From Lachnospiraceae bacterium 3-1 (lineage in GTDB: Bacteria > Bacillota > Clostridia > Lachnospirales > Lachnospiraceae), in assembly GCA_000403255.2 (NCBI GenBank), contig KE159597.1:109669-173668 (forward strand): a DNA stretch of 64,000 nt. Reading direction: 5' to 3'. Position numbers and translations under genes: made by a program. This document shows positions 17,568 to 26,555 of the stretch, piece after piece (positions within the stretch are counted from its first letter, which is position 1; the number at the start of each line of letters is the position of its first letter). The notes below the pieces were generated by a model that was given only the letters and a program-made list of their open reading frames with translations, was not told where the DNA came from and ran no database searches.

Positions 17568-18034
17568 GGGTAATTCCTCCAATTTCGATTTTTTAGTTGA
17601 CTGGCAAAATCGAAATCAGAGGGTGGGGAGCGGCATCCTGGGACATTGCCCTTACCGGTACCGCAGAATAATATAGAAAGGCGTACCCCTAAAATAGCAG
17701 GTACACCTATACAGCCATATTTCAGAAAAACAGAAGGACACTGTTGGAAAATATCTTTTTCTGTCGAAACAAAAAATGCCGTAATCCACAATATATGGAC
17801 TACGGCAAATAAAACATCACATACAGGACAGCGCTTCCGCCTCCCGGAACCTTTCGACAGCATCCCTATATCCTCCCAAACCAGGAGGAACGATAACTGC
17901 GCCTGTTAACAGCCTCCTATCTTATTGGGCGATATTATACAGAACGAACACCAAGCCTTTGCCTCGGTACAGCCTCGCTACAATCATTATGGCCGCAAAT
18001 TCTCCCATATCCCGACACATTAAAGCAGAAAAAA
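17568..18034. other. intergenic region, no gene seen
   Basis: No frame here looks coding on either strand. It contains one terminator-like hairpin (17771-17807). The DNA is AT-rich and probably a junction between the ICE2 regulatory end and the ABC cargo. Confidence 0.4.
17771..17807 (-). terminator. intrinsic terminator
   Basis: TGCCGTA and TACGGCA with TCCA/TGGA form a stem around CAATATA; on the - strand six T follow. It would stop transcription coming from the wHTH/ABC region before the sigma gene. Confidence 0.65.
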
Positions 18035-18062
18035 GTGTGTACCTGAAATCACAGATACACAC
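18035..18062 (-). terminator. intrinsic terminator of the wHTH gene
   Basis: GTGTGTA and TACACAC pair around a 14-base loop; on the - strand TTTTTT follows. It lies 15 bases after the wHTH stop. Confidence 0.65.
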
Positions 18063-18076
18063 CCATAACTGTCTGT

Positions 18077-18592
18077 CTATGTTGTCCCACGGCAGTCACT
18101 GTCAAATTTATAACCTACGCCACGTATACTTTTTATATAATCCGGCACCGCATCAGAAATTCTCAATTTCTTTCGCAGATTACTGGCATGGTTGATAATG
18201 ACCTTCCGGGAATAAAAAGAATCTTCCTCATTCCAGACCAAATCCATAATCATTTCAAATGTAAATACCCGCCCCGGATTGCGTATCAACAGGGCGAGAA
18301 GGTCAAACTCTTTTGCAGTTAAATCGATTTTCTGATCTTGCACACAGACTATCCTTTGTTCCAGACAAAAAAACAGATCGCCTTCGTAAATCTTCGTCAA
18401 AGGGTATCCCTGATGTTCCGATGAATCATGATTAGGGGTAATGACAACGGGGTTATCAACATCACTTTGTTTATCTCGTTCAAAAATATATTGCGTTAAT
18501 TCTTTCTTCTGTTTAGATTCAAGAACAGCAAACAATTTTTTACCAATTTGCCGACCACTTTCTGATATATCGAGCATTGCTATTTTTTCCAT
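18077..18592 (-). CDS. winged-helix regulator without receiver domain
   Basis: A 171-residue protein. Residues 75-165 are an OmpR/PhoB-type winged helix (IDLTAKEFDLLALLIRNPGRVFTFE, IINHASNLRKKLRI, YIKSIRGVGYKF). The N-terminal 70 residues do not form a receiver: no DD pair, no phosphoacceptor Asp context. GGAGGTGATGAC precedes ATG. Its DNA target is unknown. Being the last gene after the ABC cluster, it may regulate it independently of phosphorylation, as some orphan wHTH proteins do. Own terminator at 18035. Confidence 0.75.
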   Translation of the reverse strand: MEKIAMLDISESGRQIGKKLFAVLESKQKKELTQYIFERDKQSDVDNPVVITPNHDSSEHQGYPLTKIYEGDLFFCLEQRIVCVQDQKIDLTAKEFDLLALLIRNPGRVFTFEMIMDLVWNEEDSFYSRKVIINHASNLRKKLRISDAVPDYIKSIRGVGYKFDSDCRGTT

Positions 18593-18901
18593 GTCATCAC
18601 CTCCTGCGTATTTGTTTATTTTTGTAATAACATATTCTTATTCAAGAACAATAAGATAGTGCTCTCAATATTCTGATATTTTTTGATTGGTAATCGCAAA
18701 AATAGCCATAACATATTTTCACTATAACACCATGCTCTTGCAATTCTTTGATTGCATAAGCGCAGTAATGATTTCTGTACTATTTACGCCGCCATGCCAT
18801 ATTTGCCAGCTAATTAGATATACACTGTTTACCGCTATATTCAATACAAACTATGCTCCGATTTAATCAAGAAAACAACAGTAGTGTCATTGCTGAAATC
18901 C
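18593..18901. other. AT-rich intergenic region with a permease remnant
   Basis: No intact gene. Apart from the 86-bp copy of permease sequence at 18756-18841 I see nothing convincing. Confidence 0.4.
18756..18841 (-). pseudogene. 86-bp remnant of an ABC-cluster permease
   Basis: This segment matches 20804-20889, inside the 410-residue membrane protein gene, at about 88 percent by eye count. On the - strand it still encodes VNSVYLISWQI, as in the intact gene, but nothing continues on either side. It marks a former second copy of that gene or a duplication/deletion event around 18902-20800. Confidence 0.6.
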
Positions 18902-19597
18902 TTATTTTATCTCGGCTTTTCTGAAAACTAAGTGTGTTGCTGTCAGTGAAATAACAATCACCGCTGCTGCAAACAACGCCGATAATGCAAGTGTTCTGTT
19001 ATCGCTCGTTTGTGCAAGGCTAAAACAGGTCAGCCGGAAAACGCTCTCGCTGATGAAGTTTCTAAGGATATTGCAGGACACAAAGCTGAACACAACTGTT
19101 ACAGCTATTCCCGATGTAACTTTTTTGAGGGCAAAGACAATAAACATAACGATACAGATGTTGGCACATATCTGCAATATGACAACCAGCAGCCAAACAA
19201 AATCCGTTACAGAAAATATACTGGTGTCAAACCTGTACTTAACAGCAAATCCAATAACTGTTGCAAAAACATAGGTTAAATGAAGCAGCACTGCCATGAT
19301 AACGGTAGTAACAGTTCTTGCAATAAATACTGAAAAACGGCTGTACCCTGCCTTTATCTCATTATGTATCGTTCGGTTTAGAAAATCATTTCCAGCAAAC
19401 CAGGCTGCAACAAGTGAAATGATAAACATAAAAGATGTATCGCAAATCGAAAGAGAAAACACCGTTGCTGTATCAAGATTTTCCGGGAGTTTAAGAAGTC
19501 CAAGGAAAAATCCTGCTGCTGCAAGAACAACCGCCGCAAGATACATGATAATAAATCTTTTCGCTTTGTATGTTTCAATGATTAGCTGATTATACAT
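18902..19597 (-). CDS. ABC-2 type permease
   Basis: A 231-residue protein with six predicted membrane segments (FIIMYLAAVVLAAAGFFLG, FIISLVAAWFAG, an ALFAAAVIVISLTATHLVF final span). NDFLNRTIHNEIKAGYSR is a typical cytoplasmic loop of lantibiotic-immunity/ABC-2 permeases. ATG 19597 lies within the end of the ATPase gene, 8 bases overlap, after GGAGGTGACAGC. It forms an exporter with the ATPase encoded upstream. Substrate unknown. Confidence 0.83.
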   Translation of the reverse strand: MYNQLIIETYKAKRFIIMYLAAVVLAAAGFFLGLLKLPENLDTATVFSLSICDTSFMFIISLVAAWFAGNDFLNRTIHNEIKAGYSRFSVFIARTVTTVIMAVLLHLTYVFATVIGFAVKYRFDTSIFSVTDFVWLLVVILQICANICIVMFIVFALKKVTSGIAVTVVFSFVSCNILRNFISESVFRLTCFSLAQTSDNRTLALSALFAAAVIVISLTATHLVFRKAEIK

Positions 19598-20330
19598 TGC
19601 TGTCACCTCCCGTAATGCTAAGGAAGTATTCTTCAAGGCTTTGCCCCGTAACGGAAAGTTTTTCGTCAAGTTCATCATGGGTGATTAACTTAATTATCCT
19701 CCCCTTATGGATAATATAATAATCAGTGGCAAGCAGATAAAGTTCGTTAAGGATATGACTTGACAGGAACAGTGTCACGCCATCTTCCTCATTCAGCCTT
19801 TTAAGCAAGCTGCGCAGTTCGGATATGTTTTTAGGATCAAGACCGTTTATCGGCTCGTCAAGTATAAGCAGCCTCGGCTTACCGACAAGAGCCATTGCTA
19901 TGCTAAGTCTTTGCTTCATGCCCATAGAGAATTTTCCTGCTTTCTTATCCTTAACCTCGGTCAGCCCCACCATTCCAAGCAGCTTATCACATATTTCCTT
20001 GTCGGGATTACCAATAAGGACACGCTGCAATTCAAGGTTACGGTAAGCAGAATATTCTGGATAAAGGGCAGGAGATTCAATGGTACTGCCGATATGTCGG
20101 CGCATTTTCAAAATATCACACGGTTTATTCTTCCCGAACAGCGAAAAATCACCGTTTGTCGGATAAAGCAGCCCTGTCAGCACTTTCATTAGTGTGGTCT
20201 TACCTGCGCCGTTCTCACCGATAAAGCCGTATATATGCTTATTTTTGAGACTAATGCTTACATCATCAAGAGCAAGGAAATTACCGTATTTCACGGATAT
20301 TCCGTGTGTTTGCAGGATAATGTTTTCCAT
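19590..20330 (-). CDS. BcrA-type ABC ATPase
   Basis: A 246-residue ATPase. Walker A GENGAGKTT, signature FSMGMKQRLSIAM, Walker B LLILDEPINGLDP and the C-terminal SLEEYFLSI are intact, placing it with bacitracin/lantibiotic immunity ATPases. AAAGGAGGG stands 6 bases before ATG. It precedes its permease with overlapping codons and follows the small zinc-ribbon gene. Related to 10697-11425 in ICE1, but in a different genetic setting. Confidence 0.88.
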   Translation of the reverse strand: MENIILQTHGISVKYGNFLALDDVSISLKNKHIYGFIGENGAGKTTLMKVLTGLLYPTNGDFSLFGKNKPCDILKMRRHIGSTIESPALYPEYSAYRNLELQRVLIGNPDKEICDKLLGMVGLTEVKDKKAGKFSMGMKQRLSIAMALVGKPRLLILDEPINGLDPKNISELRSLLKRLNEEDGVTLFLSSHILNELYLLATDYYIIHKGRIIKLITHDELDEKLSVTGQSLEEYFLSITGGDSNV

Positions 20331-20348
20331 TTTGCAGCCCTCCTTTCA

Positions 20349-20570
20349 TTATCCAAATGTGCGCTTGATCTCGTCACGTTCTCTTTGTGCTTCCACCCAA
20401 TTTTCCACATATCCGCAATCACAGCAGACATAACGTATAACCGGGATTTTTTTCATCAATGTAAAGGTAGAAGTATAAATATTGTTCCCGCTGGCATGAC
20501 GGTTTTGGTTATCGGGAACACGGACAATATTTTGTGAGCTGCATTTAGGGCAGCGTTTTGTATTCTTCAT
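20349..20570 (-). CDS. small zinc-ribbon protein
   Basis: A 73-residue protein with two knuckles, CPKCSSQN and CCDCGYVENW, joined by a basic linker. GGAGG lies 11 bases before ATG, 5 bases after the stop of the membrane protein gene, so it belongs to the same transcript. The fold suggests a zinc ribbon; role in the exporter locus unknown. Confidence 0.65.
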   Translation of the reverse strand: MKNTKRCPKCSSQNIVRVPDNQNRHASGNNIYTSTFTLMKKIPVIRYVCCDCGYVENWVEAQRERDEIKRTFG

Positions 20571-20574
20571 GATA

Positions 20575-21807
20575 TTATATCCTCCTTACGACAAGTGATA
20601 AGATGAAACATTCAGCTATGACAATGCAGAGCAAAACCCATATATTTATAGACCACATACCGATAAGCCCTGCAACCAAAAACATAATCAACGGTACAAT
20701 ATACTTTCGCGGGTGGTGCCATAAATCATTTTCAATCTTCCAGCCACGGACGGGACAAAACCACTCCAACAGGACAGACAAGATTGCACTTTGCAGTGCG
20801 ATTATAAGCGCAGTAATGATTTCTGTACTATTTACGCCGCTGTTGCCTATTTGCCAGCTAATCAGATACACGCTGTTTACCGCCATATTGATAGAAAAGA
20901 TAAAAAAGCAATAATTTGTGCAAAAGCGTTTTGCCTGTCCCGGTAGTGTTCGGACTGCCTGCTCTAAACCGGGGTCACAGGAAAGCAATATACAGATTGG
21001 GGTATTCAGGCATAGGACGGCAAACCCCAGCGGCATAACATTTACTCCCTCGAATTGCCCTAATAGGAATGGCATGACACCAGCAATCACACACAATCCG
21101 GCAGTATTCAAAAGATAGTTTTTGTTTGTTATCAGATAGCGCAGCAAATATAAAAATATGCTTCCTGTTCCTTTTGTGTGTTTGATTAGAAGTTTTGCTG
21201 ATACTGGGTGATAGAAAACGTAAGCGTCTGCTTTCAGTAACCTTAAAAATGAAATGAGCATACTTGTAAACGCAATAAAACAAATAATCACCGTTTCCCG
21301 CACAAGGAATATAGGTGCGAAAATTGCTCCACCCCATAAAATGAAAACAGGCAGAAACATTTTTCCATGATGCGAAGCCTCATTTTTCATGGTATACCAT
21401 GCAGCAACCGAAAAACAGCTATTACAGGCACAGAGCAAAGACACGGCAATTTGCGACATACCCCATTCATGTACGGCGAAAAACAAAGCCAGCACAAGAA
21501 ATGTTTTTGTAATCAACGTATGGCTGGTAAATGCCAGTACAAGAGAAAATGTCATTTCCCTGTTCCGAAATGGCAGCATAAACAGCCTGGCCATACGGTC
21601 TGCATTTCCCGAAGAATTAAGAGTCTGCCACATGATACCCATTGAAAAAGCCGTAGCTGTCAACAAGAGAATAGACGGCGCAATCTCTATTTCAATTCCT
21701 GCGGTATGGATAGCAAGAAACAGGATAATGCAGGCAATAAGGCTTTTTACAACACGTTCATACTTTGCGCCGAAAAGCTGTTTTAAGAGGTTTCGAAAAA
21801 TAATCAT
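20575..21807 (-). CDS. polytopic membrane protein, ABC exporter partner
   Basis: A 410-residue protein with about ten to twelve hydrophobic segments (SLIACIILFLAIHTAGI, SLVLAFTSHTLITKTFLVLALFF, YIVPLIMFLVAGLIGMWSI). No known family motif was recognised. ATG 21807 overlaps the stop of the ATPase gene by 4 bases, after GGGAGG, so it is almost certainly the membrane partner of that ATPase. Large permeases of this shape occur in peptide-export or immunity ABC systems controlled by LytTR regulators. Confidence 0.7.
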   Translation of the reverse strand: MIIFRNLLKQLFGAKYERVVKSLIACIILFLAIHTAGIEIEIAPSILLLTATAFSMGIMWQTLNSSGNADRMARLFMLPFRNREMTFSLVLAFTSHTLITKTFLVLALFFAVHEWGMSQIAVSLLCACNSCFSVAAWYTMKNEASHHGKMFLPVFILWGGAIFAPIFLVRETVIICFIAFTSMLISFLRLLKADAYVFYHPVSAKLLIKHTKGTGSIFLYLLRYLITNKNYLLNTAGLCVIAGVMPFLLGQFEGVNVMPLGFAVLCLNTPICILLSCDPGLEQAVRTLPGQAKRFCTNYCFFIFSINMAVNSVYLISWQIGNSGVNSTEIITALIIALQSAILSVLLEWFCPVRGWKIENDLWHHPRKYIVPLIMFLVAGLIGMWSINIWVLLCIVIAECFILSLVVRRI

Positions 21808-22502
21808 TCTTTTAATACCTCCCGTATCTTCTCTGCTTTGATTCCCTGTCCGGCAAAACATCTTTTTATCTGCCCCTGTTCTAATACCGCTACCCGGTCA
21901 GACGTAAGGCAGATACTTTCAAGAATATGGGACGAAAAAAGGATTGTTCCGTATTGCCGGAAGCTTTCGATCTGCTGGTACAGGTATTCGGTACTCTGAA
22001 AATCAAGTCCATTCACAGGCTCGTCCAGTATGAGCAGTTTGGGCTTCAAAGCAAAAGCTGTAATTAAATAAGCCTTTTTCAGATTGCCCGTTGACAGTTC
22101 TTTCAGCAAAACATCAGTGTATTCTTCAAAGTGAAAACCATGTATCAATTCATTAATATCAGATAACTTCCTGCCGTAAGACGCTGCCACATAGGAAGCA
22201 TACTCGCGGAACGTAAAAAACAGAAATGAATGATCTTCGGCAAAAACAACATACCGTTCTTCCTTAAATTCCCGGTCACGGAATAGAAGCGGTTTTCCCT
22301 GCCACCAAGCAGCTTTCACATGAAAAGTGTTAAGCAGTCCGGAAAGCGTTTTGATAAAAGTGGTCTTGCCCGCTCCGTTCAATCCAATCAGTCCTATCAC
22401 TTCATTCGTTCCCAGCTCCATAGATAATTTTTCAAGAACAGGTTTTCCCGGCGTATACCACACATTCAAATCATTAAGGACAAGCATTTTCCCGTTGTTC
22501 AT
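21804..22502 (-). CDS. ABC transporter ATPase
   Basis: A 232-residue ATPase: Walker A GLNGAGKTT, a diverged signature LSTGNLKKAY (GGQ replaced by GN), Walker B LLILDEPVNGLD and H-loop SSHILES. The start ATG 22502 follows GGGGGTAACATA; the longer frame adds unrelated residues. It lies 4 bases after the small membrane protein gene and overlaps the 410-residue membrane protein gene. Export or immunity function is inferred. Confidence 0.83.
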   Translation of the reverse strand: MNNGKMLVLNDLNVWYTPGKPVLEKLSMELGTNEVIGLIGLNGAGKTTFIKTLSGLLNTFHVKAAWWQGKPLLFRDREFKEERYVVFAEDHSFLFFTFREYASYVAASYGRKLSDINELIHGFHFEEYTDVLLKELSTGNLKKAYLITAFALKPKLLILDEPVNGLDFQSTEYLYQQIESFRQYGTILFSSHILESICLTSDRVAVLEQGQIKRCFAGQGIKAEKIREVLKE

Positions 22503-22506
22503 TATG

Positions 22507-22683
22507 TTACCCCCGCTTGTATTTGTCCTTTTCCTTTTTCCAAATTGAATAAGCAGACCATAGAAATACGATACCCAGCGAGGCATACAGAGGGGCAAAT
22601 GAAATATTTGCTTTCACGGCACTAACAACCGCAGCAGCCAGCCAGACAATACCCAAAATCAATCGAAAATAAAAATGACGCAT
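22507..22683 (-). CDS. 58-residue two-span membrane protein
   Basis: A short gene: MRHFYFRLILGIVWLAAAVV, then a second hydrophobic span (APLYASLGIVFLWSAYSIW) and a charged end KKEKDKYKRG. GGAGGTTATCTT precedes ATG at perfect spacing, and the stop is 4 bases from the ATPase start. It is the first gene of the exporter part of the operon, downstream of the histidine kinase. It may be an exporter subunit or a sensor partner; no family recognised. Confidence 0.7.
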   Translation of the reverse strand: MRHFYFRLILGIVWLAAAVVSAVKANISFAPLYASLGIVFLWSAYSIWKKEKDKYKRG

Positions 22684-22838
22684 AAGATAACCTCCATTTC
22701 GTTTTGTGTGTAAGTTTCTGTTACAGTCATAGCATACTGCAAAAGCGACATTTCTTCCGCTTTGTCCATAATCGGTAGGTTTTTGTCCATGAAAAAACAG
22801 ACCGCCAGCATGGACGCTCTGCTTTCCCGATAGATTGA

Positions 22839-24128
22839 TTATGCCTTTACTGCTTCAAAAGATAATGTGACAACAGCGCAGAATATCTGATCGCTGTATT
22901 CTGTTTCGATAATCCCGTCATAGCGTTCAGCAGCGGCACGGACGCTTTGAAGTCCCCAGCCATGCAAAGTTTTATCTGCTTTGGAAGTCTGCAAACTTCC
23001 GTTCATTTCGGTAGGTGCAGCACTGCACCCGTTTTCCACCTTGATAACCAGCATATCATTTATGCGGCGGATTGTTAAATTGACAAACCGAAATCTATCT
23101 TCCTCATTTTCTATCGCTTCAAGGGCATTATCCAAAAGATTACCTAAAATCGCAACTAAGTCAACACTTTGTATATTGGTGCGGCGTGGAAATTCAATGT
23201 TTGTACCTACCTGTATATTTTGGGAAGCAGCAAGGGCAATCTTGCTGTTGATTAGATAGTCTACGGCTTCGTCGCCCACCCATGCTGTCTGTGTAATTTC
23301 CCGTATTGGAGAACGCAGATTTTCAATGTAATGGGCGGCTTCCGTTGTATGGTTCTTTAACAGATAGTGATACACTACATCAATATGATTTTGGAAGTCA
23401 TGGAACAATTTTGCATTAGCAGCATAAACATTTTTAAGGGTCTGATAGTCATGCTCCAATAACGCATTTTTTTCTTTTTCAAGCAGCATGATCTTTTTTT
23501 CCATTTCATATTGGCGGTTAAGGTTGAAAAATAAGATTGCTACAAGAATTAGCATTGAGAAGATAATCCAAGTTGTCAGCCTATCGTCACTTATGGGTAT
23601 GGTATTCTGCCCGGATAAAAGAACGGCTCCCAGCAAACCGGCTATTGCAACTCCGGCTATTACCCGTGGTGATAGATTTTCATTTCTTTTATGCGATTTC
23701 ACAGTAAGAAAGGCAATTCCTAGCATAAAAAGCCGGACAATCCAAACTGCCGCTATATATCCATTTGACCGCATATCAAGAAAACGGTCTGATTGAAAGA
23801 TAACCCCCAGCCCAGCCGATAGAATAAATTCCCACAAAGCAACCGCTATTTCATAAAAGAAAATGAGAAACAGGCTCACCCTGGGCTGTGCCGCGTATAG
23901 ATAATATGCAATCAGTATTACAAAAATTATTTCTATACCTGTCAGATAAAATTGTTGAATGGGGAAACAGGACAGCACGGTAATAAAGGCTGCTGCACAT
24001 ACAGAAATGACGCTTGCTTTTTTTCTGTTTCCAGCTAATTGCTGCAATGTTATAACAAGATACAGCCCCAAAAATATCCGCAATCCATTTGTAAAAAAGA
24101 ATGAAAGTATCTGATACCAAGTCATCAT
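22839..24128 (-). CDS. AgrC-like GHKL sensor histidine kinase
   Basis: A 429-residue kinase. Six to seven membrane segments fill residues 1-200, followed by a coiled coil (MEKKIMLLEKEKNALLEHDYQTLKN), the H-box KLFHDFQNHIDVVYHYLL, N-box DLVAILGNLLDNALEAIENE and a diverged G-box (GWGLQSVRAAAERYDG). This is the AgrC/ComD (HPK10) architecture for peptide signals. The start overlaps the response-regulator stop by 4 bases. No agrB/agrD-like genes are adjacent, so any inducing peptide comes from elsewhere or from another organism. Probable control of the ABC exporter downstream. Confidence 0.87.
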   Translation of the reverse strand: MMTWYQILSFFFTNGLRIFLGLYLVITLQQLAGNRKKASVISVCAAAFITVLSCFPIQQFYLTGIEIIFVILIAYYLYAAQPRVSLFLIFFYEIAVALWEFILSAGLGVIFQSDRFLDMRSNGYIAAVWIVRLFMLGIAFLTVKSHKRNENLSPRVIAGVAIAGLLGAVLLSGQNTIPISDDRLTTWIIFSMLILVAILFFNLNRQYEMEKKIMLLEKEKNALLEHDYQTLKNVYAANAKLFHDFQNHIDVVYHYLLKNHTTEAAHYIENLRSPIREITQTAWVGDEAVDYLINSKIALAASQNIQVGTNIEFPRRTNIQSVDLVAILGNLLDNALEAIENEEDRFRFVNLTIRRINDMLVIKVENGCSAAPTEMNGSLQTSKADKTLHGWGLQSVRAAAERYDGIIETEYSDQIFCAVVTLSFEAVKA

Positions 24129-24847
24129 ATATGCGCCCCCCAAAACCTGTTTATCTGTTTTTTTACTTCCTGCAAATGGGAACGGCTGATCGGAAGCGTT
24201 TCACCATTTTTGAAATATGCCATGCTGTCACTGATTTTCATAATCTGTATGATATTTACGATATAACCCCGGTCAATGAAAATAAATTCCTGTGCTTGCA
24301 GTTCATCAAAAATCTGCTGCAAACTTTTTCTAACTTTCGATATTCCCAAACGCGAACATATCATAGAATTTTTTCCACCGTCACGCTGGATATAGAAAAT
24401 GTCTTTGTACGGTATTTTTTCCATGCGTCCGGCAGCTTGTATGATATACTCCCTGCCAACCTCTAATTCAATCAGTTTTGCAGCGTCTACCACAGCGGAC
24501 ACCAGACGATTACTTAGGTCGCTTTTTGGCACATAACGGAAAATAGAAAGCTCAAAAGCGTCAATCGCATATTCAATATGCGACGTGATAAAAATAATCT
24601 TTACATTTGGTAAATGAGGTTTGATCTTTTCAGATAATTCCATACCTGTTATTCCGGGCATTTCTATATCAAGCAAAATCAAATCATAGAAAAAATGGTC
24701 GTCTGTAATATCAAAAAGAAGATTGCTGCTTTGTGTATAGGTTGCAATCTCATAACCTATTCCGCAAGAGCGCAGACAGTCTTTCACAATATCCCCATGA
24801 TATTTGACAGCTTCCTTATCGTCGTCACATATCGCTATCCGTACCAA
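24125..24847 (-). CDS. LytTR-family response regulator
   Basis: A 240-residue AgrA-type regulator. The receiver domain has AICDDD and phosphoacceptor LILLDIEMPG. The C-terminal LytTR domain includes IPYKDIFYIQRDGGKNSM, FIFIDRGYIVNI and ISRSHLQEVKKQI. The start is TTG 24847, 6 bases after GGAGGG; the ATG frame from 24877 lacks a ribosome site. It overlaps the small HTH gene upstream and the kinase downstream. It should bind direct repeats upstream of its target promoter; I did not locate these. Confidence 0.87.
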   Translation of the reverse strand: MVRIAICDDDKEAVKYHGDIVKDCLRSCGIGYEIATYTQSSNLLFDITDDHFFYDLILLDIEMPGITGMELSEKIKPHLPNVKIIFITSHIEYAIDAFELSIFRYVPKSDLSNRLVSAVVDAAKLIELEVGREYIIQAAGRMEKIPYKDIFYIQRDGGKNSMICSRLGISKVRKSLQQIFDELQAQEFIFIDRGYIVNIIQIMKISDSMAYFKNGETLPISRSHLQEVKKQINRFWGAHI

Positions 24848-25028
24848 TGCGATCCCTCCGTTTCTTTCGACGTGCATCTATTGGTTTTTCAGTTCCTTTA
24901 GGTATAAGCCATACACGGCTGAGGTGAACAACACCATCAATTCTGTTTTCAGCACAAAGTTTCTGTACTCGGCGTTCAGATAATCTCCATTCCTTTGCAG
25001 CTTCTTGCACAGTCATATATTCAAACAT
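24825..25028 (-). CDS. small excisionase/MerR-like HTH protein
   Basis: A 67-residue winged HTH: YMTVQEAAKEWRLSERRVQKLCAENRI, then GVVHLSRVWLIPKGTEKPIDARRKK. This is the helix-turn-helix_17/excisionase type with a basic tail. GGGAGG lies 6 bases before ATG. It is the first gene of the leftward two-component/exporter operon, overlapping the regulator by 23 bases. It could be an accessory regulator or an excisionase left from the tyrosine integrase locus next door. Confidence 0.75.
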   Translation of the reverse strand: MFEYMTVQEAAKEWRLSERRVQKLCAENRIDGVVHLSRVWLIPKGTEKPIDARRKKRRDRIGTDSDM

Positions 25029-25144
25029 AACAGACCTCCCTAAATCATATCTTTATTATAGACGGTCAAACGAATAATATCAACGCTATAATTATGAACA
25101 AATCAAGAGTTTCTGCTAAACTACCGGTTATACCGAAAGTCAGA

Positions 25145-25273
25145 TTATCCCGAATACCTCAAAGAAAGCCAGCAACAGCGGCATTTCTTTGAGAAATATT
25201 CGGGATAACTTTTTGTGTCTGTCTAAGCTGTCAAATAGAATCCATATATGAAAAGCCGAAAAATTCGGGATAA
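25145..25273. repeat. ATTCGGGATAA inverted and direct repeats
   Basis: TTATCCCGAATA (25145-25156) and TATTCGGGATAA (25197-25208) form a 12-bp inverted repeat enclosing a second one, CAAAGAAA/TTTCTTTG (25160-25191). A third copy, ATTCGGGATAA, is at 25263-25273. They lie between the HTH gene and the integrase pseudogene, where arm-type integrase sites or an attachment site would be expected. Function unproven. Confidence 0.5.
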
Positions 25274-25352
25274 TTTTATGGTGTCCATAGAGGCATTTGC
25301 TGATAATCGTGTCAGCAGGGATTTCCCTGACTATACCAAAGGAGGCATCTGC

Positions 25353-26471
25353 CATGAATGAAAAGAAAGTAACCATCAACGAAATGATTGCCCGGATGGT
25401 TGCGGAAGCCAGGAGGCTCGGCTACAGTGAATCCAGCATATGGACAAACATCCAACCGGGACTGAGGGCCTTTGCAATCTACTACGGCAAAAAGGGCATC
25501 TCTCTACGATCCCGAAATCACAAGTGAATATGTAGGGTTCCAGAAGGAACGGCTGTCCAGAAATGAAATCTCAGACTATTACTACAGGAATATCCGCTCT
25601 GCCGCAAACCGCCTGAATGGGTTTTAACTGACAGGGACGCTCCATCTTAACATGCCGAAGCATGGATCGAAATATCTGCTCAGGGCGGAAAATGAACGGC
25701 TGATTGACCGTTTCCTGGATTACAGGAATTACGGTTCCAATACCCGTGACGATGTGGTATGGGTGGTCCGCAGGTATCTCCATCACTTTGAAGCCCTCGG
25801 CCATGAATCGTTAGAACATGTCTCTGTCGATGATGTGAGGGAGTTTATATTAAAAACCGCGGCAGAGGTCAGGACATCCAGCCTACACAACATCCTTCTC
25901 TATCTTAAATATTTCCATATCTTCCTGAAAGAGACAGGGGTCCCGGCTCCGGACTGTGCCGGCCTGTTCTCCTATAAGGTCTAAGAGAAATGAAGTGGAC
26001 CTGAATACCGGGGAGCTGCGTATCATTGAAACGAAGAAGCATAAAAGCCGCAACATCGTCATGTCGGATGAGATGAATTCCCTGGCAAAATCCTATGCGG
26101 CTGTCCGTGATGCGGCGTTTCCTGAAAGCGAATTTTTCTTCCCCTCGCCATCCGGCGGCCCCTACTCCGCCGGATGGATGCAGGGAAAGTTTAAGAGATT
26201 TTTTGCCTTATCGAAACCGGATGTTCCAAAAGACCTTCTTCCCTCAGTAAGAGTATACGATCTCAGGCACCGATTTGCCACTGCTGTTTTGAACTGGTGG
26301 CTTGACGAAAAGAAAGACCTCGGTTCCCGTCTGCCTTACTTACAGACATACATGGGACACAAGGATCTGGAAGCGACGGCTTATTACATCCATCTTCTCC
26401 CGGAAAATCTGATAAAATCGGCAGGGATTGACTGGGAAGGCATGAAGCACTTGATACCTAAATTGATGTAA
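25353..26471 (+). pseudogene. decayed tyrosine recombinase (integrase)
   Basis: The gene starts at ATG 25353 (MNEKKVTINEMIARMVAEAR, SAM-like N-terminal domain). It shifts frame near 25500 (continuing with LYDPEITSEYVGFQKERLSR in another frame), meets TAA near 25626, continues through core-binding sequence (RFLDYRNYGSNTRDDVVWVV) to a stop near 25984, and resumes as the catalytic end in a third frame (KKHKSRNIVM, VYDLRHRFATAVLN, YLQTYMGHKDLEATAYYIH). The R-H-x-x-R box and the Tyr region survive, but the segment with the first catalytic Arg is missing. Three lesions make it inactive. Probably the integrase of an older element. Confidence 0.75.
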
Positions 26472-26555
26472 AGACAAATGCGTTGTGTATGCCGCAGTTT
26501 TTGGAGAAGAATTGCAACAGTGCATTGTGTTTTCTCAATGATGGCAGTATAATGA

